Shown here piece by piece: positions 1 to 5,336 of a stretch of 5,336 bases of DNA (position 1 is the first letter of the stretch; each line of letters starts with the position of its first letter). Source of the stretch: Gammaproteobacteria bacterium. GTDB lineage: Bacteria; Pseudomonadota; Gammaproteobacteria; GCA-001735895. The notes beneath the pieces are model-generated. The model did not search any database. It saw only the letters and a program-made list of their open reading frames with translations, and was not told the DNA's origin. Both the position numbers and the translations under genes were made by a program. The stretch spans positions 1 through 5,336 of the forward strand of contig JAASSH010000194.1 of the NCBI GenBank assembly GCA_021767985.1, read 5' to 3'.

Positions 1-208
1 CGAGACGCATATCACCGAGGCTATTTCCTACCGGCAACGAGACCGGCACAGGGTGTAGCCTAAGATCTTCGGCGTCAGGAAAAGCCCCGCGCGCGCATTC
101 TCGGCTTTCGAGCTCAGAGCGTTGTGAAAGTTTACTACCTGGTGGCGACTATCAACGCGTGCTGCGTCCGGGGGCCCGGATTACTGCTTTACAGTCGCGG
201 GGACGACA
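1..208. other. Left-end region with no supportable gene
   Basis: No convincing coding region is seen here. Plus frame 3 stays open from the window edge to a stop near 222, but it uses many codons rare in the neighbouring genes (AGA, AGG, ATA, CTA, TCA) and its product resembles nothing I know. A short hairpin (5-bp stem 167-171/176-180, loop GGGC) lies 29 bases past the cytochrome stop. It has no T-run on either side, so it is not a clear intrinsic terminator. A minus-strand ATG at 10-8 could begin a gene leaving the window, but three codons are not enough to judge. Confidence 0.5.
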
Positions 209-682
209 TTACTTCGATTGATCGAGAATATACTCGACGACCCCTTTTATCTGATCGTCGCTGAACTGGGAACCGCCACGCGGCGGCATGGCCCCGATAC
301 CGTTGATGGCTGAAGTCACCAGCCCGTCTATCCCCTTCGCCAGGCGATCGGTCCAGTCGGCGGCAACGCCAATCTTGGGCGCACCCGCGGCGCCGGTTGT
401 ATGGCATGCGAGACAGGCGCTCTGGTAGAGCTGATCGGGCGACTTATCGGCCGCATCACCAGCGGCGGAAGCTACCGTCATGTTGGCGCGCATATCGTCG
501 AGAGTCATCACCGGCTTTAAGCGCATGGCAATATCTTCAATGGTGTCGACCACCTCGACTACCGGCTCCTCATCGCTCTGAGGACCGATCATGACTTCTC
601 CGATAAACAATGCAATGAACAATAAACCGCCGAGGACGGTTATATTATGTATCGAAAAAGTCTGCTGTTCACTAGCACTCAC
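209..682 (-). CDS. Membrane-anchored cytochrome c5-like monohaem protein
   Basis: This is a probable electron carrier facing the periplasm. The 157-residue product has a short cytoplasmic N-terminus and one hydrophobic segment (about residues 13-33), which looks like an uncleaved anchor. An acidic linker (about 37-60) follows, then a class I c-type cytochrome domain (about 82-157). The haem site is CLACH (C90, C93, H94), and M132 in the GAMPPRGG motif is the expected second axial ligand. The stretch from the haem site through APKIG and RLAKGIDGL to GAMPPRGG is typical of the cytochrome c5 family (CycB-like). The start is GTG at 682-680; GGAG (692-689) sits six bases upstream and supports it. 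The gene stands alone, divergent from tRNA-Arg. Its partner oxidase or reductase cannot be told from this window. Family assignment is firm; physiological role is inference. Confidence 0.9.
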   Translation of the reverse strand: MSASEQQTFSIHNITVLGGLLFIALFIGEVMIGPQSDEEPVVEVVDTIEDIAMRLKPVMTLDDMRANMTVASAAGDAADKSPDQLYQSACLACHTTGAAGAPKIGVAADWTDRLAKGIDGLVTSAINGIGAMPPRGGSQFSDDQIKGVVEYILDQSK

Positions 683-721
683 GTGTTTCTCCGGGCATTG
701 GATGGGGCTGAAACGCAGCGC

Positions 722-750
722 ATTATCGTCGAAAAGCGGTAAATTCGCAA
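722..750 (-). promoter_or_regulatory. Putative sigma-70 promoter of the cytochrome c5 gene
   Basis: On the minus strand a -35 TTGCGA (750-745) and a -10 GATAAT (727-722) are separated by 17 bases. The expected start of transcription is near 715, giving an untranslated leader of about 30 bases before the GTG start. The match is 4/6 and 5/6 to consensus. It was found by eye and is not experimentally supported. Confidence 0.5.
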
Positions 751-791
751 AAATTATTTGCCGAATCCGCCTAAACCACGGCGCGATAGTT

Positions 792-797
792 TACAAT
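792..797 (+). promoter_or_regulatory. Possible -10 element of the tRNA-Arg promoter
   Basis: TACAAT is followed directly by a very GC-rich stretch (ACGGCGCTGCC), as expected of a stringently controlled stable-RNA promoter discriminator. It would start transcription near 804 and give a tRNA leader of about 33 bases. No good -35 lies 16-18 bases upstream (the region reads GCCTAA), so this is tentative. Confidence 0.35.
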
Positions 798-836
798 CAC
801 GGCGCTGCCCTGCCGGGCGGTGCGAGGAATTGAAAA

Positions 837-913
837 GCGCTCGTAGCTCAGTTGGATAGAGTGTTGGCCTCCGAAGCCAAAGGTCGTGGGTTCGACTCCC
901 GCCGAGCGCGCCA
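837..913 (+). tRNA. tRNA-Arg (anticodon CCG)
   Basis: The full cloverleaf can be folded by hand. The acceptor stem is GCGCTCG (837-843) with CGAGCGC (903-909), all seven pairs perfect, followed by discriminator G910 and an encoded CCA (911-913). The D arm uses GCTC/GAGT around AGTTGGATA. The anticodon stem TTGGC/GCCAA carries loop CTCCGAA, placing anticodon CCG at 871-873; this reads the arginine codon CGG. The T arm is GTGGG-TTCGACT-CCCGC with one G-U pair. The length of 77 bases is normal. CGG codons are used in the adjacent genes, so a dedicated CCG isoacceptor makes sense. It is a single gene, not part of a visible tRNA cluster. Confidence 0.97.
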
Positions 914-927
914 TTCCCGCCGCCGCA

Positions 928-941
928 GCTGCAAGCGCAGC
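928..941 (+). other. Small hairpin just 3' of the tRNA
   Basis: GCTGC (928-932) pairs with GCAGC (937-941) around loop AAGC, 15 bases after the tRNA CCA. The overlapping palindromes GCAGGCCTGC (940-949) and CCTGCAGG (945-952) follow. This may lie in the trailer of the tRNA precursor. There is no T-run after it on the plus strand, so I do not call it a terminator. Confidence 0.3.
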
Positions 942-953
942 AGGCCTGCAGGC

Positions 954-984
954 AAAAAAAACCCGCCGGTGTTATCCGGCGGGT
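954..984 (-). terminator. Strong intrinsic terminator on the minus strand
   Basis: The minus strand reads ACCCGCCGG (984-976), loop ATAACA, then CCGGCGGGT (969-961) and seven more T (960-954). This is a 9-bp GC-rich stem with an uninterrupted U-tract, a textbook Rho-independent terminator. On the plus strand the same hairpin is followed by CAATAATAAG, so it would stop the tRNA transcript only weakly. No minus-strand protein gene lies upstream to be terminated, which is the main reason to suspect a small RNA gene between here and the 1080-1102 palindrome. Confidence 0.8.
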
Positions 985-1079
985 CAATAATAAGTCAAAA
1001 CCTGAGGAGGAGGAGGGGGTTTTAACTTGTTGCCTGGGCAGTCGTCCTGCCGCAACGGCAATGATGCAATAATATGGAC
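954..1079 (-). ncRNA. Candidate small RNA with exposed C/U-rich loop
   Basis: The predicted transcript is about 125 bases. A promoter-like element precedes it: TTGAAA (1113-1108), 16-bp spacer, TATAAC (1091-1086), or alternatively an extended -10 TGTTATTAT (1097-1089). In RNA order it contains a stem-loop of about ten pairs (1061-1057 with 1034-1030 outside, CTGCC/GGCAG at 1051-1047/1041-1037 inside). Next comes a hairpin AAAACC/GGUUUU (1023-1018 with 1002-997) with a 15-base loop CCCUCCUCCUCCUCA, then a U/A-rich linker, then the terminator. An exposed CCUCCUCC tract is complementary to Shine-Dalgarno sequences, as in alphaproteobacterial 'cuckoo' RNAs and other sRNAs that block translation. 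No ATG-started reading frame exists in it. No named RNA family was recognised. The promoter and 5' end are inferred; the terminator and hairpins are seen directly. Confidence 0.45.
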
Positions 1080-1102
1080 GTAACTGTTATAATAACAGTT
1101 AC
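1080..1102. promoter_or_regulatory. Perfect 11-bp palindrome, likely operator between divergent promoters
   Basis: GTAACTGTTAT (1080-1090) and ATAACAGTTAC (1092-1102) are exact reverse complements around a single central A (1091). The element ends 40 bases before the MocR-type regulator start codon and overlaps -10-like sequences on both strands. Length, perfection and placement suggest a dimeric regulator binds here, most simply the adjacent GntR-domain protein controlling its own gene. Binding by that protein is inference; the symmetry is seen directly. Confidence 0.65.
1085..1093 (+). promoter_or_regulatory. Extended -10 promoter of the MocR-type regulator gene
   Basis: TGTTATAAT contains a perfect TATAAT (1088-1093) preceded by the TGn extension. 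No good -35 stands 17 bases upstream (TGCAAT at 1065-1070), which is tolerable for an extended -10 promoter. Transcription would start near 1100, giving a leader of about 43 bases. Because the element lies inside the palindrome, a protein bound there would be expected to repress. Confidence 0.5.
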
Positions 1103-1142
1103 AATTTTTTCAAAATCACTGCAATACAGTTAGCGGAATACC

Positions 1143-2582
1143 ATGACAGTTAAGCGCCCGGAAACCTATAAATACGATCAGGTTTCGCGCTATATCAACG
1201 AGTTGATCGAGAAGGGAGACCTCAAGCCCGGCGATAAAGCGCCCTCGCTGCGCAAGCTCAGCAAACAGCTCGGGGTCAGCATTGCAACCATTACCCAGTC
1301 CTACGTCAATCTCGAAGACCAGGGAGTCCTGACGGCCAAGCCGCAATCCGGATTCTACGTCAACGCGCTGGTCGATCAAATAAACGATATCGGTAAATCG
1401 GCCGCAACCCCCAGACAGGCGCGGCGGGTGCGCTTTGGCGATCTGTTCGAAGAAGTTTTTCGCAACGCCAACAACCCGCGCATTACCTCGTTCGGCACAT
1501 CCAACCCGTCGATGGATTTCATGCCGGTCAAATCCCTGACGCGCGCAACCCGCAGCATTATCAGCCGTTACCCGGAACGCAGCATGGATTACCTGTTTCC
1601 GCCCGGCGACCGCAAGCTGCGCGAGCAGATTGCCCAACAGTACGCTCAGAACTATACCCGCGTCAGTGCGGACGACATTATTATTACCTCGGGCGCGACC
1701 GAGGCCCTTTCGATCAGTCTGCGCACGGTAGCGAAGCGCGGTGACATCATCGCGGTCGAATCTCCCACCTATTTTGCCGTGCTGCGCATGATCGAACAGA
1801 TGGGAATGCTGGCGGTCGAAATCGATACCGACCCGGTAACCGGGCTCAACATCGACGCGCTCGAGGAAGCGTTCGACACGATGGACATCAAAGCCGTGCT
1901 GGCATCGCCCAACACCAGCAATCCGCTGGGATGCCAGATGCCCGAGGAACGCAAACGAGAACTCGTCAATCTGCTGGCGGAACGCGACATACCTCTGATA
2001 GAAGACGACGTGTATGGCAGTGTTTATTTTGGCGACAAACCGCCCCGCCCGGCCAAGTCTTACGACCTGAACAATATCGTCCTGAGCTGCTCTTCTTTCT
2101 CCAAAACCCTGGCGCCGGGCCACCGCGTCGGCTGGGTTATCGCGGGTCGCTACCATAAAAAGTTTCTGCAGTACAAACAAGCGTGGTCTTCGGCCACATC
2201 GTCGATCAATCAGCTCGCGCTCGCCGAGTTCCTCAGCAGCGGGCAGTATGATCGCCACCTGGTGCGCCTGCGCGTGGCCATGCGCGAACAGGTCGAGCGC
2301 GGCCGCTTCATGATTGCCAAGAATTTCCCCGAAGGCACCTGCATTTCCCATCCGCACGGAGGCAACGTGTTGTGGGTGGAAATGCCCAGGGGATGTGACA
2401 GTATCGATATTTTCAATCGCGCGCTCGAGCACAACATCGCCATCACGCCGGGCATCCTGTTTTCGGCCACGCGCCAGTTCAGGAATCATCTGCGCATCAA
2501 CTGCGGCTCGCCGTGGAACGAGTCGACCGAGGCCGCGCTCAAGACTCTCGGAAAAATAGTCTGCGACTGCCGTGGCGGCTAA
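1143..2582 (+). CDS. MocR/GabR-type transcriptional regulator (GntR HTH fused to aminotransferase fold)
   Basis: This 479-residue DNA-binding regulator of the MocR branch of the GntR family uses pyridoxal phosphate (PLP) or a PLP-amine adduct as ligand. Residues about 7-75 form the winged helix-turn-helix (APSLRKLSKQLGVSIATITQ, wing QSGFYV). After a linker (about 78-112) a fold-type I aminotransferase-like domain runs to the end. PLP residues are intact: K321 in SSFSKTLAPGHR as Schiff-base lysine, D288/D289 in IEDDVYG, N260 in the NTSNPLG loop, and R451 in LRINCG as the carboxylate-binding arginine. The sequence most resembles E. coli YdcR (about 468 residues), but the target cannot be deduced. 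A weak GCGGA Shine-Dalgarno precedes the ATG by five bases. It is an orphan: no biosynthetic or transport gene is beside it, only the divergent candidate sRNA. Its stop overlaps that of yheS. Confidence 0.92.
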   Translation: MTVKRPETYKYDQVSRYINELIEKGDLKPGDKAPSLRKLSKQLGVSIATITQSYVNLEDQGVLTAKPQSGFYVNALVDQINDIGKSAATPRQARRVRFGDLFEEVFRNANNPRITSFGTSNPSMDFMPVKSLTRATRSIISRYPERSMDYLFPPGDRKLREQIAQQYAQNYTRVSADDIIITSGATEALSISLRTVAKRGDIIAVESPTYFAVLRMIEQMGMLAVEIDTDPVTGLNIDALEEAFDTMDIKAVLASPNTSNPLGCQMPEERKRELVNLLAERDIPLIEDDVYGSVYFGDKPPRPAKSYDLNNIVLSCSSFSKTLAPGHRVGWVIAGRYHKKFLQYKQAWSSATSSINQLALAEFLSSGQYDRHLVRLRVAMREQVERGRFMIAKNFPEGTCISHPHGGNVLWVEMPRGCDSIDIFNRALEHNIAITPGILFSATRQFRNHLRINCGSPWNESTEAALKTLGKIVCDCRGG

Positions 2583-4462
2583 CCAGCCTGCTGTTCCAGC
2601 GCCTCGATAGTTTCGCTCAATTGCAGCCAGTCCTCTTCCGCCTCGGTTAAACGCTGCTGGTTTTCAGCCTGTGCAGCCAGGGCAGTGTTCAGCGTTTCCC
2701 GGTTTTGTGCGTCGTAGATCGACTGCTCGCTCAACTGCTGCTCCAGCTGATCACGCTTCGCGCTGAGCCGGGCGATTTCGCGCTCGATTTTACCCAGTTT
2801 CGCGGCATGCGCCTTCAATTCGCGTCGATGACTCGCCCCACTACCGGGCTTACCCACGCCGGCGGTCGTCGCCGGCCGGCTTACGCTAGCTGATTTACGC
2901 TTTGCCAGCCAGGCTGGATAGGCGTCGAGATCCTGGTCGAAACGCTGCAGGGCCCCGCGATCGACCAGCCACAGGTCGTCACACACGCTGCGCAGCAGGT
3001 GCCGATCGTGAGACACCAGGATTACGCTGCCTTCGAAACCCTGTAGCGCCTGGTTCAGCGCCAGCCGCATTTCCAGGTCCAGATGGTTGGTAGGTTCGTC
3101 CAGCAGCAACAGGTTTGGCCGCTGCCAGATCAGCAAGGCCAGCACCAGGCGCGCCTTTTGCCCACCGGAGAACGTCTTTATCGCCTGTAAAACCTTGTCG
3201 CCCCGAAAATTGAAGCCGCCGAGATAACTGCGAATCTGGCGCTCGGCGAGTCCGGGGTCGAGACGCTGCAGGGTCAGCAGCGCACTGGCCTCGAGATCGA
3301 GCTGCTCCACCTGGTGCTGGGCAAAATAACCGATGCGCAACTCCCTGGCGCGGGTGATATCGCCGCTAAAAGCGTCGAGCTCCCCGGCCAGCAGCTTGAT
3401 GAAGGTCGATTTGCCGGCACCGTTCAGGCCGAGTAAACCGATGCGCTCGCCCGGTATCAACGAAAACTCGAGATCCCGCAGTACGATATTGTCGCCGTAG
3501 CCGGTCGCGACATGATCGAGTTTGAGCAGGGAACTGGGCAAGGCAGCGGGCGCCCGAAATTCGAAGTGAAACGGGGAATCGATATGGGCCGGCGCAATCA
3601 ACTGCATTTTCTCGAGCGCCTTGATGCGGCTCTGCGCCTGCTTCGCCTTGGTGGCCTTGGCGCGGAAGCGGTCGATGTACTTTTGCATGTGCGCAATGCT
3701 TTGCTGTTGCTTTTGATGCGCCGCCTGCTGTTGCGCCAGGCGTTCAGCGCGCTGCAGTTCAAAGGCTGAATAGTTACCGCGGTAAAGCGTAATGCGCTGG
3801 TCCTCGATATGCGCCACGCTGTCGACCACCGCATCGAGAAAATCGCGGTCGTGCGATATCAGCAACAGGCTGCCGGAATAGCGCCTCAACCACTGCTCGA
3901 GCCAGATTACCGCGTCCAGGTCCAGGTGGTTGGTGGGCTCGTCGAGCAGCAACAGGTCGGAACGGCACATCAGGGCCCGGGCCAGGTTGAGACGCATGAT
4001 CCAGCCGCCGGAAAAACTGTTCAGCGGTTGATACATTTCTGCATCGGCAAATCCCAAACCCGCCAGCAGGCGTGCAGCCCGGCTTTGCGCCTGGTAACCA
4101 TCGATTTCCTGCAGCCGCTCGTGACAGCCGGCAATCTGCATCGAATCGTGATCGCGCTCCGCCCGCGCCAGCCGCGCCTCGGTCTGTCTGAGCTCGGTAT
4201 CGCCATCGATGACATAGTCGAGCGCCTGGCGCGCGCACAGCCGGGTCTCTTGCTCGACCGCAGCCACCGCCCAGTCCCCGGGCATGCTGAACTCTCCCTG
4301 GTCTGCCGACAGTTCCCCCCTGATCAGTGCGAACAGTGACGACTTGCCGCATCCATTGGCGCCGGTAATGCCGAGTTTCTGTCCGCCGTAGACCTTGAAG
4401 CTGGCCGACTCGAACAGCAACGTGGTCGAACGCCGTAACGCCAGGTCGGTAAAACTAAGCAT
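2579..4462 (-). CDS. yheS: ABC-F family ATPase YheS
   Basis: This is a 627-residue cytosolic ABC-F protein with two ATPase domains and no membrane domain. ABC-F proteins bind the ribosomal E site and act on stalled or slow translation; YheS of E. coli (637 residues) is the close match by sequence pattern. Domain 1 (about 1-235) has Walker A GANGCGKS (34-41), signature FSGGW (150-154), Walker B with D174/E175 and switch SHD (203-205). The linker (about 236-300) includes the charged YIDRFRAKATKAKQAQSR region that reaches toward the P-site tRNA. Domain 2 (about 312-505) has Walker A GLNGAGKST (345-353), signature FSGGQ (431-435), D455/E456 and SHD (484-486). A low-complexity hinge (about 522-545) leads to a C-terminal coiled coil (about 546-625). 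The ATG at 4462 has AAGGGG six bases upstream. All catalytic residues are present. Confidence 0.96.
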   Translation of the reverse strand: MLSFTDLALRRSTTLLFESASFKVYGGQKLGITGANGCGKSSLFALIRGELSADQGEFSMPGDWAVAAVEQETRLCARQALDYVIDGDTELRQTEARLARAERDHDSMQIAGCHERLQEIDGYQAQSRAARLLAGLGFADAEMYQPLNSFSGGWIMRLNLARALMCRSDLLLLDEPTNHLDLDAVIWLEQWLRRYSGSLLLISHDRDFLDAVVDSVAHIEDQRITLYRGNYSAFELQRAERLAQQQAAHQKQQQSIAHMQKYIDRFRAKATKAKQAQSRIKALEKMQLIAPAHIDSPFHFEFRAPAALPSSLLKLDHVATGYGDNIVLRDLEFSLIPGERIGLLGLNGAGKSTFIKLLAGELDAFSGDITRARELRIGYFAQHQVEQLDLEASALLTLQRLDPGLAERQIRSYLGGFNFRGDKVLQAIKTFSGGQKARLVLALLIWQRPNLLLLDEPTNHLDLEMRLALNQALQGFEGSVILVSHDRHLLRSVCDDLWLVDRGALQRFDQDLDAYPAWLAKRKSASVSRPATTAGVGKPGSGASHRRELKAHAAKLGKIEREIARLSAKRDQLEQQLSEQSIYDAQNRETLNTALAAQAENQQRLTEAEEDWLQLSETIEALEQQAG

Positions 4463-4527
4463 GCTTCGCCCCTTGCCGACCGAATCCTTGACCCGATTTA
4501 CCCACGTTAACTATCGCCTCGGAAAAT

Positions 4528-4565
4528 GGGTTAAGATAACACTCTGGGCTGCAGGAAGTTAACCC
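4528..4565. repeat. Inverted repeat GGGTTAA/TTAACCC before the DUF3581 gene
   Basis: GGGTTAA (4528-4534) and TTAACCC (4559-4565) are exact reverse complements separated by 24 bases, ending nine bases before the start codon. In RNA this could form a 7-bp stem whose loop holds AGGAAG. GTTAAC also occurs at 4506-4511, so GTTAA recurs three times in this divergent intergenic region. It could be an operator or a leader hairpin, or chance. No strong promoter was found for either flanking gene; TTGACC (4488-4493) is the best -35 on the plus strand, with only TATCGC 18 bases on. Confidence 0.3.
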
Positions 4566-4574
4566 GAGAATAAT

Positions 4575-5288
4575 ATGAATTTAGAAAAATACTATAACCT
4601 GGAAGGTTGCAAACTTTCTTTCACGCGGCAACAGGCAAGCGATTTCGCTAAATCGGTAGCGGGCGACTTCAACCCGATTCACGATGTCGATTCGACGCGC
4701 TTCTGCGTGCCGGGGGACCTGTTGTTTGCGGTAATCATCCATCACTACGGGCTGCGTCAGACCATGGGGTTCTCGTTTTCCGGCATGGTCAGCGGTGACG
4801 ACACCCTGATCCTGCCCGAAGTCAATGCGCGAGAAATTTCGATCTATGACGAGAACAATAAAAAATACCTCGATGTCTCGAGCAATGGCGAACACAGTAA
4901 AGACCAGAAACTCATCGGTTCACTGACGCGCAACTATGTCGAATTTTCCGGTCATACCTTCCCGCACGTGCTGGTGCCGCTGATGAAGGAAAACCACGTC
5001 ATGATCAACACCGAACGCCCACTGGTGATTTACGACCATATGCGAATTTCGCTGGATACCCTCGACATCGATTCGGTCGATCTGTCGCTGTCGGAGAGCA
5101 TCTTCCGACTCTATAATAAACGCGGCGACGTTGCGCTCAATTACAACCTCCTGTGCAACGGCGAAACAGTGGGCAAGGGCCAGAAAAAAATGGTGCTTAG
5201 CGGGTTGCGTGAGTACGACCAGGCCAGGATCGACGAACTGGTTCAGATCTATAACGAGCGCAAGAGCAACTATCGCAACGGCGACTAG
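4575..5288 (+). CDS. DUF3581 family protein, probable hotdog fold with MaoC-like motif
   Basis: This 237-residue soluble protein has no signal peptide or membrane segment. I recognise it by pattern (FTRQQASDFAKSVAGDFNPIHDVDS, RFCVPGDLLFAV) as DUF3581, an uncharacterised family I know from gammaproteobacteria. Residues 31-36 read DFNPIH, the DxNPxH motif of MaoC-type (R)-enoyl-CoA hydratases, where Asp and His are catalytic. The hydratase 'HGM' segment is replaced here by VPGDLL (45-50). The second half (about 115-210) ends in GETVGKGQKKMVLSG, like the last strands of a hotdog domain, so a double hotdog of acyl-thioester type is plausible but unproven. The ATG at 4575 follows CGAGAA with a five-base gap, a weak ribosome site; AGGAAG lies further upstream. 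It is divergent from yheS. Two in-frame TAG codons (5286-5291) end the gene. Family call is fairly sure; function is inference. Confidence 0.8.
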   Translation: MNLEKYYNLEGCKLSFTRQQASDFAKSVAGDFNPIHDVDSTRFCVPGDLLFAVIIHHYGLRQTMGFSFSGMVSGDDTLILPEVNAREISIYDENNKKYLDVSSNGEHSKDQKLIGSLTRNYVEFSGHTFPHVLVPLMKENHVMINTERPLVIYDHMRISLDTLDIDSVDLSLSESIFRLYNKRGDVALNYNLLCNGETVGKGQKKMVLSGLREYDQARIDELVQIYNERKSNYRNGD

Positions 5289-5336
5289 TAGCGGCGCACG
5301 AAACTGAGGTAACCACCGCTGCGCCCACCGGTGACG
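5285..5336 (-). CDS. Probable 3' end of an unidentified minus-strand gene (partial)
   Basis: Reading in from the right edge on the minus strand, one frame is open for 16 codons, VTGGRSGGYLSFVRRY, then TAG (5287-5285). Codon choice (GGT, CGC, TAC, CTC, TTC, GTG) matches the neighbouring genes. The stop overlaps the DUF3581 stop in the same tail-to-tail manner as the regulator and yheS. A Gly-rich, basic tail with a C-terminal aromatic residue is all that can be said; the family is not recognisable from 16 residues. It may be chance, since an opening of this length is not significant by itself. Confidence 0.35.
   Translation of the reverse strand, partial: VTGGRSGGYLSFVRRY

Noticed and set aside
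167..180. Hairpin TCCGG-GGGC-CCGGA as terminator of the cytochrome gene
   Set aside because: The stem is short and no T-run follows on the minus strand.
3..222. Plus-strand frame open from the left edge to a stop near 222, possibly the tail of a gene
   Set aside because: Rare codons (AGA, AGG, ATA, CTA, TCA) unlike the neighbouring genes, no recognisable motif, and overlap with the end of the cytochrome gene.
754..987. Minus-strand 77-codon open frame across the tRNA
   Set aside because: It is the antisense translation of tRNA-Arg; the SRTHDLWLRRPTLYPTELRA-like stretch is a well-known spurious product opposite tRNA genes. Its start lies inside the terminator hairpin.
1003..1017. Plus-strand AGGAGGAGG repeat as a strong ribosome binding site
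   Set aside because: No start codon with a usable frame follows at the right distance; the first ATG (1061) opens only three codons. The same bases make better sense as the loop of a minus-strand RNA.
954..1080. Attenuator with a leader peptide (four CTC Leu or CCT Pro codons) before the minus-strand terminator
   Set aside because: In the Leu frame a stop (1024-1022) lies just upstream with no start codon after it, and the Pro frame has no ATG in reach. No amino-acid biosynthesis gene follows on the minus strand.
1116..2489. Minus-strand 457-codon open frame opposite the MocR gene
   Set aside because: It is a mirror of a GC-rich coding strand; the product has no recognisable domain, while the plus strand encodes an intact MocR protein.
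3774..4352. Long open frames on either strand within yheS (including 3809-4339 plus)
   Set aside because: They are frame shadows of yheS, rich in Arg/Gly/Ala/Pro with no motifs, and they overlap the conserved first ATPase domain.

Overview
The window looks like ordinary chromosome of a free-living gammaproteobacterium. The evidence is a YheS-type ABC-F ATPase, a membrane-anchored cytochrome c5, a DUF3581-family protein (as far as I recall, a mainly gammaproteobacterial family), a tRNA-Arg(CCG) with encoded CCA, and moderately GC-rich codon use. I saw no insertion sequence, phage gene, CRISPR array or sign of recent transfer.

Layout from left to right. Bases 1-208 hold no gene I can support. 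A cytochrome c5-like gene (209-682, minus) follows, with a GTG start, a good Shine-Dalgarno site and a plausible sigma-70 promoter. tRNA-Arg(CCG) lies at 837-913 (plus). Bases 914-1142 contain no protein gene but are structured. On the minus strand there is a promoter-like element, two hairpins (one with a C/U-rich loop) and a strong intrinsic terminator, which together look like a small RNA gene. A perfect 23-bp palindrome (1080-1102) overlaps the -10 elements of both this candidate RNA and the divergent regulator gene. The regulator (1143-2582, plus) is a MocR-type GntR/aminotransferase fusion. It converges on yheS (2579-4462, minus), and the two stop codons overlap. After a 112-bp divergent intergenic region comes a DUF3581 gene (4575-5288, plus). 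It in turn converges, again with overlapping stop codons, on the 3' end of a probable minus-strand gene cut by the window edge.

The protein genes look like separate housekeeping or regulatory units, not one pathway. The part most worth attention is 954-1145: an orphan MocR regulator, a perfect operator-like palindrome, and a divergent candidate sRNA whose exposed CCUCCUCCUCCUC tract is complementary to ribosome binding sites. If the reading is right, a pyridoxal-phosphate-sensing regulator controls itself and a translation-targeting sRNA. This is inference from sequence alone. A second lead is the MaoC-hydratase-like DxNPxH motif in the DUF3581 protein.
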